Assembly: GCA_964030785.1 (NCBI GenBank)
Contig: OZ034978.1
Span: forward strand, 12,211,953-12,275,952
Length of the DNA stretch: 64,000 bases
Reading direction: 5' to 3'
Origin: Siderastrea siderea
Taxonomy: Eukaryota; Cnidaria; Anthozoa; Scleractinia; Rhizangiidae
Shown here: in pieces, positions 19,352-30,215 of the stretch
Layout: the number at the start of each line of letters is the position of its first letter
Position numbering within the stretch: position 1 is the first letter of the stretch
Position numbers and translations under genes: made by a program
Notes under the pieces: model-generated
What the model was told of the DNA's origin: nothing
The model's database searches: none
What the model saw: only the letters and a program-made list of their open reading frames with translations

Positions 19352-19787
19352 AAAAAAGCGTGTCCTAAAAATGCGATTGTTTACGTTTAAAATTATTGCC
19401 TAGAAACAATTTGAGGTCAAATGAGATGTTAAATGCTTCTTAAATCAGTATCTTATGGCAAATGTTTCCAGGTCTTCCTTTTCTTTGGCAAACGTGATGA
19501 TGTCTGGTAACTGCCGATTTCGCCCGTAATTTTGGTTGTTTTGAGGTCACCGACGGTGAAAATATATTTTCTCGATTTTCTCACAACAAAAGCGAGTTAT
19601 TGAAAAACAAACTTGCATTGCCTATCTATATATTAAATATGAGCGAAAAACAATATTTCACTGTGGCCGCTAAATTTTTATTTTGCTCGATATTTTCTGG
19701 CATTCGCTCTTAAGTAGTATATAGTGAATCAAATGAATACTACCTGGTTCTCAGGCTTTTATTTTCGTATTTTAAACCTCCCACCAT
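19352..19787 (-). repeat. Long diverged inverted repeat, right copy
   Basis: Reverse-complement partner of 14,561-14,955. Its outer end runs into the foldback at 19,715-19,899. Confidence 0.65.
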
Positions 19788-19899
19788 AATAAACAAGCGA
19801 GCAAAGGAGCTTGTTTATTATGGGGGGGGGGGGGGGGGTTTAAAATACGAAAATAAACGGCTGAGGACCAGGTGGTATTTGTCTGACTCACTATATACT
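19715..19899. repeat. Foldback with about 85-bp inverted arms
   Basis: The left arm (19,715-19,799) and the right arm (19,808-19,899) are reverse complements with few differences apart from a G-tract length change. Landmarks are AGTATATAGTGA, TTTATTTTCGTATTTTAAAC and ATAATAAACAAGC. The spacer is only about 8 bp. The right arm abuts the 3' flank of the first sulfotransferase copy, which is recognisable by comparison with 26,150. Confidence 0.75.
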
Positions 19900-20087
19900 G
19901 CTAAAACTCTTCTTCTAAATATCGGCCTATGAATATACAACAACTTAAATGCCAAGGACGATAGTAACTTGCAATGATCGCACTGATGTACACAGGGCCA
20001 GCATCTTGCTCCAACTAAAGTTTGCATGAGGTCATCTCTGTAGTCGTTTCTACATGGTAAATCTGGTGATTTCTGCGTACCACCATT

Positions 20088-20801
20088 TTATGAACCAGTA
20101 AATTTGACAATGAAAACAGCAGCAAAAAGCAATATTCCGAACAGGAAGATATAGGCTATTGTGGATTTGGCTTTGGTGGCATACTCTTCCACGTACCTTT
20201 TATAATCTGCGTGACCCACATTTGCTCGCGGAAACTGAGTAGACGGAATATGGCATCCGAGAAATTCACACAGTGGTTTCCAGCCTTGTTTAACATTAAA
20301 AACAAGAAGCCTTTCTGCAGGAATAACGGCCTGAACTCTCTCATTGTGTTGGCGATACTTTTTTCTGAAGAGGGCTGTAGCTTCAGGTTTGGAACTCCCG
20401 TAAATCGCATTATGCATGGCGTTAATGAAATGCCGTCTATTGTTCCACCAACGAGCGATCTTCACAAGGAATGGCATGTCTGTCCCAATTTGGAGGTGCT
20501 CTTTCCAGCTTTTAACCCACACCTCTTCGGAGTCTCGAACCGTGAGTATAACCTTGGCTTCTGGGAAGACAGCTGCAATCTCCTCGAACCAAAATGCTGG
20601 CGGGACATCAGTAATGGCGTCGACGCCTTGGTAAATTCCTTTGAAGTCAGGAAGACGATCGGTCTCGAAACTATCAAGCCATTCTTGTCGGTGAAAAGTG
20701 AAATGTTCTTTGAAGTCGTACACATTGTATCCAAGAACCTGAAGAGCTTTGGCCAGACTGGTGGTTCCCGTCTTGGCTAAACCTGCACAAATGACCTTCA
20801 T
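20088..20801 (-). CDS. Sulfotransferase-like protein with C-terminal membrane anchor, copy 1
   Basis: An intact, intronless 237-residue ORF. The 5'-phosphosulfate loop is CAGLAKTGTTSLAKAL (residues 5-20) and the 3'-phosphate loop is ILTVRDSEEVWVKSW (residues 83-97). Both identify the PAPS-dependent sulfotransferase P-loop fold, in my judgement the Sulfotransfer_4 family (PF17784), often misnamed as an NAD-dependent epimerase. The last 25 residues (IAYIFLFGILLFAAVFIVKF) form one hydrophobic helix, so the protein is probably tail-anchored in the secretory pathway. Substrate unknown. The start is set by homology of all copies at MKVICAG. A TGACG-containing element lies about 50 bp upstream. It heads a tandem family on the minus strand. 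Confidence 0.85.
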   Translation of the reverse strand: MKVICAGLAKTGTTSLAKALQVLGYNVYDFKEHFTFHRQEWLDSFETDRLPDFKGIYQGVDAITDVPPAFWFEEIAAVFPEAKVILTVRDSEEVWVKSWKEHLQIGTDMPFLVKIARWWNNRRHFINAMHNAIYGSSKPEATALFRKKYRQHNERVQAVIPAERLLVFNVKQGWKPLCEFLGCHIPSTQFPRANVGHADYKRYVEEYATKAKSTIAYIFLFGILLFAAVFIVKFTGS

Positions 20802-20851
20802 TTTAACGGCAGTTGCCGAGTATCGAGAGTATCCTACGCAGCAGCTTTTCG

Positions 20852-20865
20852 GTTGCGTGACGACC
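20852..20865 (-). promoter_or_regulatory. Shared upstream element of sulfotransferase copies (copy 1)
   Basis: GTTGCGTGACGACC, 51 bp upstream of the ATG. The same element is found at 27,096 (GTTGCGTGACGACT), 34,661, 39,687 and, degraded, 37,206, 45,038 and 49,264. It contains a TGACG half-site typical of ATF/CREB-type factors. Confidence 0.4.
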
Positions 20866-20906
20866 TGCGTGTGTAAAGCAGTACGTATAGAGCTACACGG
20901 GCTTTA

Positions 20907-22262
20907 GGGGCCGACCATTTAACTCTTGAGGGGGGGGGGGGGATGATTTCTGGTCAGCAAGCTTATTTTTTTTCTAGCAACCTGGTGGGCAGGATATTTT
21001 TTTTCTTTCTAAATTCTCTGCAGGATATTTTTTTTCGTCTTCATTTCTCTGCAGGATTTTTTTTCCTCAAAAAAGTGTCATGTGTTTACATTTACAGAAT
21101 GTATTTACATTTACATTGTGGTTATTGTTGTAATAGTTCAATATGGAGCTGCAAAGCCTTAAAATGTTGTAAGCTATACAAAATCATGCTATACAAAAAC
21201 ATGTTTTCGGAAAGTCATTCTTTACACTCATTTAATATTACGTCATAATATTAGTGATGCTCCACAGGTAGATTTGAAAATGTTTAGCTTCTTATTTAAA
21301 AAAAAAGCAAAAAGTAGTTCAGAAATGCTCATAGCATGGTAATTACTTCTAGAATCATAAGTTAAAATTTAAAAGTGGACTGAAATCTCAAAAGCAAATG
21401 TGAAAGCAGAATTGAAGTTAGTTGATTATGGTCTTATTTGAAAAATAGCACTTAATATAATTTTTGCTCAGCCTTTTTTCAGTCCACTTCTAAACATGGT
21501 TAATGCTGCTATTCATAGTTTTTAAATGACAGGCCAAACACGACTCCCGCTAGTTGCTTAAGTTATTCTAGCCTTCAAAATAGAGCTTTCTTAGTACATT
21601 CGCAACAGCCTTGTCCCTCTGATCAAGGTGATCTAAAGGCGACACAATTGTGCTGGCAAGTGGTTGACCTATTGATCAAGAGAGTACTCAAGCTTTGATA
21701 TAAACTGTTTGGAGGGTTTTATGTTACGTTCTTAGAGCCGTTTTAAGTCTCTGTGCCGTTGTTTTTGCTAGCTCTTTGGCAATTAGTTAGTTAGTGGCTT
21801 GCATGACTCCTAGGACTCGCGAGCCTTGTGAACCGTGCAAACCAGAAATCCCTTTATATCTCATTATATAGGGCTAACCGCAAGCTACCTATTAAAGCTA
21901 ATAACTGTTGGCTAACCGGAATGTTGTTTTGGCTAAACCAGAGTGTGATTTAGGCTAACTGGAGTGGCTCGCTGGCTCACAGATTGTCAGACCCTATAAA
22001 GCTAAGAATGCATTGCACATTCTGAAGCATAACCAACTCCAGGGAAGAATGGTTGCAGTTTTGCTGGGATTTTGTAAAGTCCCCCTGGAATGATGAAATA
22101 GCTTTGCAACATTTTTTTTTTCTTGCTTGCAGCAGTGCAAGAATTTTTTTCTATTTCATTTGTGCTGCATGCAATTTTTTTCTTCCGACAAGGGCTTGCA
22201 GGAAATTTTTTTTCGAAATCATCCACCCCCCCCCCCCCCTCAAGAGTTAAATGGTCGGCCCC
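20907..22262. mobile_element. Harbinger-like non-autonomous DNA transposon, TTA target duplication
   Basis: Terminal inverted repeats GGGGCCGACCATTTAACTCT at 20,907 and its reverse complement ending at 22,262, each followed inwards by a G- or C-tract. The flanks carry TTA on both sides (20,904-20,906 and 22,263-22,265). The paralogous block near 27,143-27,155 reads through without the insert (TTTTACATGCC), giving an empty site. A 3-bp TTA duplication and GG-starting termini fit PIF/Harbinger. The 1,356-bp interior is AT-rich with repeated GCAGGATATTTTTT-like tracts at both ends and no transposase frame. Confidence 0.8.
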
Positions 22263-23598
22263 TTACATGCCAAAGGTCGAAACATCAATACTATATTGAT
22301 GTACTAGAGACTATGGATGCGATTTTTACGAGGCAATAGTGTTTTCAGATCTTATGGTGTAAGCTTATTAGTGATTTTTGCGTCGATTTCACAGCGATGT
22401 GATTGTTAATTTGAAATGTTAAGCCGGGAGATATCAGAAAGCTATCTTGAGGGGCAAAAAGGACGGGTGTTACGAAAACTAAGACCTACGAAAACTAAGA
22501 CCTAAGACCCCAGACCCCATCTTAGTTTTCGTAGTACGAAAACTAAGACCCCCCGACTTTGTAAACTATCGAAATTACGGGTACACAACGATTTACATAA
22601 ATAAAAGACTACGTCGCTTCTTCGCCGTTGTTTTGCTTCGTGGGTGGACGGTTAAATGTTTGAACGCGTTGCCATGAAGGACAACTTTTATGTGGTTAAT
22701 ACCCGAGCAAAACCTGCTACTACAGAGACCGGATATTGCCCTGCAAGGCACAAATCGGACACAAGTCGACTTCGCACAGCATGTCCAAATTTCGTTAGCG
22801 ACGACCAAGAATTCAGTTGCGTGACAGAATAAGTTATTGATGAAAATAATGATGTCTTGGCCAAGGAATGTCTTTGCAAGTCTTTAATACATTAAGATTC
22901 CCATATCAAGTCATATCAAGTGACTTAGAGTACAACGCTCGGCAAGGCATTTTAGCTGGGAAACTGCTTACAGCTCTTGTATTTTAGACAAGGTCTTAGT
23001 TTTCATTTCCCATACAGAAAGTTTTTTTTAATGACATCGTGGAATTAGATTTAAAGAAATTGCTGGTACCCACATGTAGGGTTTAAGGCTTCCAGCCCAG
23101 AAAGACACCATGTTCAAGACGCGAAACAGTGAAAGTGTATTAATATATACCCTGTTTAAGACGCAAGACCCTGAAAACCATACCCTGTTGAGCGGCACAT
23201 ACCCGTTTAGGCCAAATAAGGGAATGCCCCCCCCCCCCGGGATACAGAGTTACACGCGTTTTAAATGCGAAAGGCCGAAACTTTAATATTGATGTAATGG
23301 AGACTATGGACTATGGACTATGGATGCGATCTTTACGACGTCAAAGTGTTTTCAAATCTTATGGTGTGAGCTTATTAGTGATTTTTGCGTCGATTTCACA
23401 TCGATGTAGTTGTTAATTTGAGATGTTTTGCTGGGAGATATCAGAAAGCTACTTTGAGGGGCAAAAAGGACGTGTTACATGTTGACGTCTCGATGTTATT
23501 GACTGTGATGATAATAACTTTTAGAATAGACAGTCAGTTCAGGTCACATTTGATCCGTCATTTGTAATAATTATATTTACATATATCATCATATTCCT
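22263..23598. other. Duplicated upstream flank with small repeats
   Basis: No gene seen. 22,280-22,460 and 23,275-23,475 are copies of one sequence (landmarks TTAGTGATTTTTGCGTCGAT, GAGGGGCAAAAAGGACG), also present at 27,200-27,320 and 30,226-30,350. A hairpin of ACGAAAACTAAGACC units is at 22,468-22,555, and a C-tract-ended repeat related to 15,760-16,140 at 23,090-23,241. Confidence 0.55.
22468..22555. repeat. ACGAAAACTAAGACC direct and inverted repeats
   Basis: Three direct copies and one inverted copy (CTTAGTTTTCGTA) within 88 bp, able to form a hairpin. Confidence 0.6.
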
Positions 23599-23745
23599 TA
23601 GACTGCGAGTAGTCTAATTTTGGCGATGGTGATTGTGGGGCGGGCTCCCCTCACGTCGCGTCTCCTCGAAATTTCGCGCTCGCGCGTGTGTATTTTGCCC
23701 GCCCCACAACCGCCATCGCCAAAATTAGAGACTACTCGCAGTCTA
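23599..23745. mobile_element. 147-bp inverted-repeat element with 9-bp target duplication
   Basis: Terminal repeats TAGACTGCGAGTAGTCT at 23,599 and AGACTACTCGCAGTCTA ending at 23,745, with GC-rich arms (GGGGCGGGC / GCCCGCCCC). The flanks duplicate CATATTCCT (23,590-23,598 and 23,746-23,754). The paralogous block at about 30,595-30,605 has a single CATATTCCT, an empty site. A 9-bp duplication suggests Mutator-like mobilisation. Confidence 0.85.
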
Positions 23746-24238
23746 CATATTCCTGCTTTATCATCTATAAATGAAATGTGATGATAGTATCTAATTTGTT
23801 AGCATAAACATGAAAACGACAAAAAGATTTTCCTTAGCTTTGTGATTAGGAATGAGAAGGCAAGGAGAATAACTTTAGTTTCTCATTAATACCAGTAAAA
23901 GTGTTGCACGATGCTTGAGTCCGGGTTGACTCTTTCAGTGTATTGGCGATGCTTCACTGTGGGGCTTCAGTATTGAAAATTCAGTCATTCGTATTATGCA
24001 GGGTATCAAACAAATGTGGACTGCAGCTCCACTATAACAGAAAGTATCGATTGTTCGGACTGTTGTGTGCAGGTTCTAATCGTAAATTTCGTCCAACATC
24101 TAAAGGGAGAAAATTTGTCTAGAAATTATTTTGCAAAGGTTTTAGAGTGATTTTTCTTCACCCGTGAAACACTTTCCAAGAATTAACGCCAAATCGCCAG
24201 AAGTAACAAAGAAAGCAATCGAATTAGTGTGTAATGCG

Positions 24239-24696
24239 CCGATCAATTCGAAAGTTCAACTCCCCCCCCCCGGGCAATTGAACTTTTGAAGATTGGCTTC
24301 TTCAAATTCCCTCCCCGCGGGGCAAAAAGCCGTTCAAATGCCCCACCAATTAGTACTGAACTACCTCTCCTCAAAGACAAATTTCGTCTTCAATCTAACA
24401 CTTTACACGCCTTTCAGAGAGAGATATGCCGTAAGGACACCTTCAAACTTCTTTTAAAGACCCTTTTGAAAGAGTTATTCACTAACAAAGGCGAAATTCT
24501 ATCTTGTAAATCCGTCAAACCCTGCAAAAACCGAAAAAAAACTCACGGGCGTATTACGTCGGAGCAAGAGATAAATTCGGTTCTAATTCCAAACCCTTCC
24601 AACGCAACGTTCAAATCCCCCCCTTCCCGGGCTCGATGCACAGTCAAATGCCCGGGGTATGCCCGGGGGGGGATGTTGAAGTTTCGAATTGATCGG
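24239..24696. mobile_element. Inverted-repeat element with C-tract ends (458 bp)
   Basis: Starts CCGATCAATTCGAAAGTTCA then a C-tract, and ends with a G-tract then TGAAGTTTCGAATTGATCGG. The corresponding place in the paralogous block (about 31,098) lacks it. No coding capacity; a target duplication is not clear. Confidence 0.65.
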
Positions 24697-24851
24697 AGCA
24701 TAACACTGCGTCGTCGTGTAGTAACTGCTTCACAGGTTAAGTAAAATCGCTGCCTGATTCTGCAGCATCTTTTTTTTTTGCAGATGGAAGGCAAAAATGC
24801 AAAAAGTAGATCTTCCCCCCAAAATAATTATTTGCATACTAGTATTCCTAT

Positions 24852-25030
24852 CAGTGGAACCTCGATTTAACAAAGTCCCAAGGGACTGGGGAAATTGGTT
24901 CGTTATGTCGAGGGTTCGTTATATCGAGGTTCTTTTCCATACATGACACTATTACTGGGCTGAAAGATATCGTTTGTTATACCGAGGACTTTGCTATATA
25001 GCCGAGGTCCGTTAAATCGAGGTTGCACTG
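24852..25030. mobile_element. Short pogo/Tigger-style inverted-repeat element (179 bp)
   Basis: Starts CAGTGGAACCTCGATTTAAC and ends GTTAAATCGAGGTTGCACTG. Internal CGTTATGTCGAGG and CGTTATATCGAGG repeats. CAGTG-type termini are typical of pogo/Tigger-related MITEs. I do not see a clean TA duplication at the ends. Confidence 0.6.
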
Positions 25031-26140
25031 TGTTTCAATCACAATAACAAAGAGAGATAAGAGGAATTGTGATTGACACTTTTTCAGTTTTGTTTTTGTT
25101 TGTAATTTAGACCTTTTGTTTTATTGCGTAACCTTAATTTCATTTTTTTTTCTTTTCTGCGTATGTATAAGGTAGTATCTAAAGTCTCACAACCATTGTA
25201 CATAGTTGTTTTTTTTTAACCGTTGTAATCTGAAGAAGGCTGAACAGCCGAAATGTACTATTACACTACATTGTACAGGACCAGTGAGAAGTTTGCGCCA
25301 TCAATCTTTTTTTCATACCTATCTAATAATTCACGTGGAGGCATCGTATCCTTTCGGATCCCTCTACTGAGAGTCTATCATTTGCGTAAACCTTATTATT
25401 CTGCAATTTCCAAAACAGATCACGCAGAAATTATTTGTCTTTTTACAATTGACACTTGTGTAAATTCCTAAAATATTGAAGTAGCAGGATCACTGCATTC
25501 TTACCGACCGGAAGAAATATTGCATCCATAGTGGATTCCACCCTAGTTTAACATTGTAAGCAATAAGCCTTTATACAGGAATAACAGCCTTGACTCTCTC
25601 ATAGTGTTGGCAGTACTTCACTCCGAGGAGGGTATTAGCTTCAAGAGTGCAACTTCCGTAAATATAATCTCTTTGTATACATGGTATCAAATGAAATGTG
25701 GTTTGCCATTCAACCAAAGGGTAAATAGAATGGTACAGTCTTCAGTTAGAATATAATGGGAAGTCTTTAATTTGTCATTTAGAGGTGCCCTTGTTATTTT
25801 ACTTGAACGACAGTATAAAAACTTGTTTTCATTGGACAAAAATACACTGAATCACTTGCTCGAGCTGTTGTTTGTTGTTTGTACGTTCTAGTTATAAATT
25901 ATTTTGCTCTGCAGCATCTTTTTTGTGTGTGGATAGAAGGCAAAATTGCAAACATTTCATTTACATCAGGAGTAATGGGCTCCAGATTTACATTGTAGAA
26001 TTTCCACAGACAAAATGGCTGGGTACAGTTTTAAGTAAAAGTATCACCTAAGATTGCAGGGCAGAATGTCACCTAAAGCAACGTGACGCTAATAAACACG
26101 ATCTATTAGAATAGCGTGAAAAAGTTGTCTATAGGATGTG
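25031..26140. other. Gene-free flank with a sulfotransferase relic
   Basis: No intact gene. The interval 25,525-25,690 aligns by eye with the middle of the sulfotransferase genes and is degraded. From about 25,860 the sequence resembles 41,205-41,340 and 47,800-47,860 (GGATAGAAGGCAAAATTGCA-like), another piece of the duplicated flanks. Confidence 0.5.
25525..25690 (-). pseudogene. Sulfotransferase relic
   Basis: Matches the minus-strand gene copies over the segment that encodes the ALFRKKYRQHNERVQAVIPAE region (GTTTAACATTGTAAGCAATAA, AGGAATAACAGCC, CTCTCATAGTGTTGGCAGTA), with many substitutions and no open frame. Confidence 0.5.
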
Positions 26141-26327
26141 AAGGTAAATCTCTTCTTCTAGATATCGGCCTTTGAAGATATATGTAACTTAAATGCCAAA
26201 GACGATAGTAACGTGCAGTGATCGCAATCATGTACACGGGGCCTGCATCTTGCTTCAACGAAAGTTTGAGGTTATCTCTGTAGTCGTTTCTACATGGCTA
26301 AGTTGGTGATTTCTCCGTACCACCATC

Positions 26328-27041
26328 TTATGAACCAGTTAATTTCACCACGAAAACAGCAGCAAAAAGCAATATTCCGAACAGGAAGATATAGGCTATT
26401 GTGGATTTGACTTTGGCGGCATACTCTGCTGCGTACTTTTTCCCATCTGCATGACCTACATTTGCTCTCGGAAACTGAGTGGACGGAATATCGCATCCAA
26501 GAAATTCACACAGTGATTTCCATCCTTGTTTAACGTTAAAAACAAGAAGCCTTTCTGCAGGGATAACGGCCCGAACTCTCTCATTGTGTTGGCGATATTT
26601 CTTTCTGAAGAGAGCCGTAGCTTCTGGGTTGTAACCCCCGTAAATCGCATTGTGCAAGGTGTCTCCGAAATGCAGAACATTGTTCCACCAAAAAGAAACC
26701 TTCAAAAGGAATGACACGTTTTTAATCATTTGGAGGTGCTCTTTCCAGCTTTTAAGCCACATTTCTTCGGAGTCTCGAACCGTGAGTATAACTTTGGCTT
26801 CTGGGAACGCGGCTGCAATCTCCTCGAACCAAAATGCTGGCGGGACATCAGTAATAGCGTCGACCCCATGGTAAATTTCTTTGAAGTCAGGAAGACGATC
26901 GGTCTCGAAACTATCAAGCCACTGTTGTCGGTGAAAAGTTGAATGCTCTCTGAAGTCGTACACATTGTATCCAAGAATCTGAAGGGCTTTAGCCAGACTG
27001 GTGGTTCCTGTTTTGGCTAAACCTGCACAGATGACCTTCAT
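26328..27041 (-). CDS. Sulfotransferase-like protein with C-terminal membrane anchor, copy 2
   Basis: An intact 237-residue intronless ORF, very close to copy 1. It has CAGLAKTGTTSLAKALQIL, ILTVRDSEEMWLKSW and a terminal hydrophobic helix IAYIFLFGILLFAAVFVVKL. The open frame extends upstream to 27,230, but MKVICAG at 27,041 is the start shared by all copies, and the upstream extension includes the promoter-like element at 27,096. Its 3' flank (about 26,150-26,327) matches copy 1. Its upstream block matches that of copy 1 apart from a non-LTR insertion at 27,318-30,215. Substrate unknown. Confidence 0.85.
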   Translation of the reverse strand: MKVICAGLAKTGTTSLAKALQILGYNVYDFREHSTFHRQQWLDSFETDRLPDFKEIYHGVDAITDVPPAFWFEEIAAAFPEAKVILTVRDSEEMWLKSWKEHLQMIKNVSFLLKVSFWWNNVLHFGDTLHNAIYGGYNPEATALFRKKYRQHNERVRAVIPAERLLVFNVKQGWKSLCEFLGCDIPSTQFPRANVGHADGKKYAAEYAAKVKSTIAYIFLFGILLFAAVFVVKLTGS

Positions 27042-27317
27042 TTTAATGGCAGTTGCCAAGTATAGAGAGTATTCTACGCAGCAACCTTCCGGCGGGTTGC
27101 GTGACGACTCAGGTGTGTAAAGCAATACGTGCAGAGCTACACGTGTTTTACATGCCAAAGGTCGAAACGTTTTAAAATATTGATGTACTGGAGACAGTAT
27201 GCGATTTTTACGAGGTAAAAGTGTTTTCAAATCTTATGATGTGAGCTTATTAGTGATTTTTGCGTCGATTTCACAGCGACGTGATTGTTAATTTGAAATG
27301 TTTTGCTGGGAGATATC

Positions 27318-30215
27318 AACAACAACAACAACAACAACACACTTTATTTGCATTCCCAATTACAAATGGTATTGCAAAAGTATAGGAAAATAATGATAAT
27401 AATAATACGTATTACATCGAAAGATATGTAAGGGTAAGTAATAGGATCAACTAATTGACGATTGTTGCGATTGTCGATTCATTTCTTAGTGCAAAAGCTT
27501 CATAAATAAAGTAACCTAATTTTTTACAGAGAAAGGCATCTATATTATTAAAGAGAAATATAATTTTTTGATTGGCATCTAGAGAACTAAAATCAGAATA
27601 ATTTCTAACAATGTAGTCTATTAGAGATTTTCTAATTGTATTATATCTACTACAATTAAGTACAAAATGTTCTTCGTTTTCAACTTCATTTGAGCTGCAG
27701 TTTTGACAGATTCTCAGATGCTCAGGAAGTTTAGGATAAGAATGTCTACCAGTTTCAATTCGTAGGTTATGGTTGCCTACTCTAAGTTTTGCTACTGCCC
27801 GACGATGTTTAAGATTTGTAATTAATTCTAGTGAGTTAGAGGGAGTAACATCTGTTTTAAAAGTAGAGTAAAATTTCAGTTTTTTGTTACATCTAATCAA
27901 TTCATGTTGATGCTTTTCTAAGCCAGTTTTAAAGTTTTCGATTATTTTGGATTGACACTTTTTAGTTTTTAATCTATCTCCTTTTGTATCAATCATAGTT
28001 TGAAGATCAGTAGAGAAATCGGTACCATATTGTTTAAGTATATCATAGATGGAGAGCATAAAGCATTTTTTTCCAGAGTCTGCCAGTTGAGTTGAAATTT
28101 GAAGGCATTGTCTGGCAACGCTTGAATTCGGAAGGTTTAGTAAGTGAAGCCAAAACTTGAGTGTATTAGAGAAAATAGTTAGTTTGAGAGGGAGTCTTCC
28201 GGTTTCATTTCTTGCTGCGACATTCGATGCTCTTCTATTAAGGCAAAGATAAGATTTGTAAAATTGCGAGTGAAAGCGTTCGATAGGATCTTTCTCCCAT
28301 TTGTTAAGATTGAGGCTATCATATGCCCCCCATATTTCTGAACCATATAAAAGAACGGGTAGAAAGACAGCATTAAATAAGAAATTACATTTGGATATAG
28401 AGAGTTTGTTGAATTCAATATACCTTTTGAATGCAAATACTGAACGTCTAGATTTTTCGACTAAACTCTTTTTTGAGGAGGTGAAACTCCCATTCGAGCT
28501 AAATATTGTTCCCAGGTAGGTGTAATCTGAGGTATTAATAATTTGGTTTCCATTTAAAAAGAAAGAATATTTTTCCCGGGTGCTTTTACGGTTCTGCTTT
28601 TGAAAAATTAAAACTTTTGTTTTCCGAAGATTTATTTTCAACAGCCATTTTTGTACGTAATTTTGGAGTGTGTCGATTTGCTTTTGAAGACCTGAAGCAC
28701 TTTGAGATATAAGGACTAGATCATCCGCATAAAATAAACAATTAAGTGGATCCCCATTTGGTAGGGTAATTGCGTCTGTATCACGAGAGTTATCTAGAGT
28801 AAAAGGAAAGTCGTTTAAATATAGATTGAATAGTAGAGGAGACAGAATACATCCTTGTCTTACACCCCTGTTGTAATTAAAGAATTGGGTCCTACGATTT
28901 CCGCACTTTATGGCGCATTTGGATCTAGAGTACATGTCTGAAATCAGTTGATAAAAGTGTCCACCTAGTTTATAGGTAATCAGCTTTGAAAGTAAACCAT
29001 CATGCCATATAGAGTCAAAAGCTTTTTGAAAATCAACAAAACAGCAAAATAATTTTCCCTTATTTGCCTTAGTTACATATTTGTCAATAAGAGTTCGTAA
29101 AGAGAAAATGTGATCCGATGTCCGAAATCCCTCTATGAAACCGATTTGTGAGGGATGTAATAGATTTTTGTTTTTGGTGAGATTTTGTAGTCTATTATTT
29201 AAAAGGGCTGTAAAAAGTTTTCCAAGGCAACTAGTCATGCAGATGCCCCTGTAATTGGATTTGACTTTTCCCCTGATTTAAAGATAGGTGTAATCAGTCC
29301 CATGGACCAACAATCAGGAAACATTCCTGCATCAAGAATAAGATTAAAGAGTCTTTTCAGTGAGGTCATCAATAGGTGACCGCCACTTTTTAACATTTCA
29401 TTTCGTATTCGGTCTGTACCAGCCGCCTTCTTGTTCTTTAGTTTTTTAATGCCGTTTCTTATTTCACTCTCCGTAAAAGGATTGTCAAGGTCATTATAAT
29501 GCAATAGAGACTGTTGTTTACGTTTTAGTTCTTCTATAACAGTCTCTTGTGTTTTGGAAAAGGTTTCTTCACTTGGAGCAGAGTGTAGTTGTTGAAAGTG
29601 TGTTAACAGTTCATCTACAGGGACATTTGAATCAGCTGTATTGGAAGCCGATTTTGACATGGTTTTTAAAGTGGACCAAAATTGTGTGGGGTCATTTGTT
29701 TTGACGAGTTCTTGTATTTGAGTATCTTGGTATCTTTGCCTTTTATATTGTAGCATGGATTTATATTGTCGTTTTACCGTTAAATATTCTTGTCGTGTCT
29801 CTTCATCATGAGGATACGTCTGCTTTTTGTTCGAAATACGTCTCAAACGTTTTCGTAAATTTTTGCAATCTTTATCAAACCAGACTTGTGATTGTCTATG
29901 TCTAACGAACTTCTTTTTGTCCAGAACAGGTTGTAATGATTTCTTTGCAGCAGCATCTATTATCCTTGTAAATTTATCTACAGCCTTGTTAATGTCACCT
30001 ATTTGAGTTAAATTTTCTTTTTCAAAAACAGAGATCATGTTTTGCACTTCAGTAGACTGTAGAGCTGAAATAAATTTTTCTTTAGAATCTGGATTCCATT
30101 TAAATTGTCTCGGTAGGTTGAAGAGAGTTTCCGTTGGTTTTGTGTTCTCCTTAAGCGTGAGGGAGTCCTTAACTTTTATCCAGGAAACTAACTGGCAATG
30201 GAAACTAACTGGAAA
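27318..30215 (-). mobile_element. 5'-truncated non-LTR retrotransposon (Jockey/I/CR1-like group)
   Basis: On the minus strand, with a 3' end carrying a (TTG)n tail at 27,318-27,345 preceded by an AATAAAGTG-like sequence. It contains most of a reverse transcriptase ORF and lacks the endonuclease domain. It splits sequence that is continuous in the paralogous block at 23,430-23,455 (GGGAGATATCAGAAAGCTAC). The right junction is messy, with three AACTAACT-like repeats, so the target duplication is uncertain. Confidence 0.8.
27451..30180 (-). pseudogene. Reverse transcriptase ORF of the non-LTR element, one frameshift
   Basis: Two overlapping frames: 29,235 to about 30,180 (N-terminal, including WFDKDCKNLRKRL and KLKNKKAAGTDRI, fingers region) and 27,451-29,238. 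The second holds CFVDFQKAFDSI, the turn GVRQGCILSPLLFNLYLND and the catalytic FYADDLVLIS. A C-terminal zinc knuckle-like ICQNCSSNEVENEEHFVLNC follows. The frame is lost at 29,235-29,260 between the first and second RT blocks. Without the 5' part and with the shift, this copy is inactive. Confidence 0.85.

Noticed and set aside
24852..25030. Tc1/mariner element with TA duplication
   Set aside because: The CAGTG-type ends suggest pogo/Tigger, but the flanking dinucleotides (AT and TG) do not form a TA duplication, so only a tentative call was kept.
26328..27230. N-terminally extended sulfotransferase with a 63-residue leader
   Set aside because: The extension covers the conserved upstream element and has no counterpart in the other copies; MKVICAG is the shared start.
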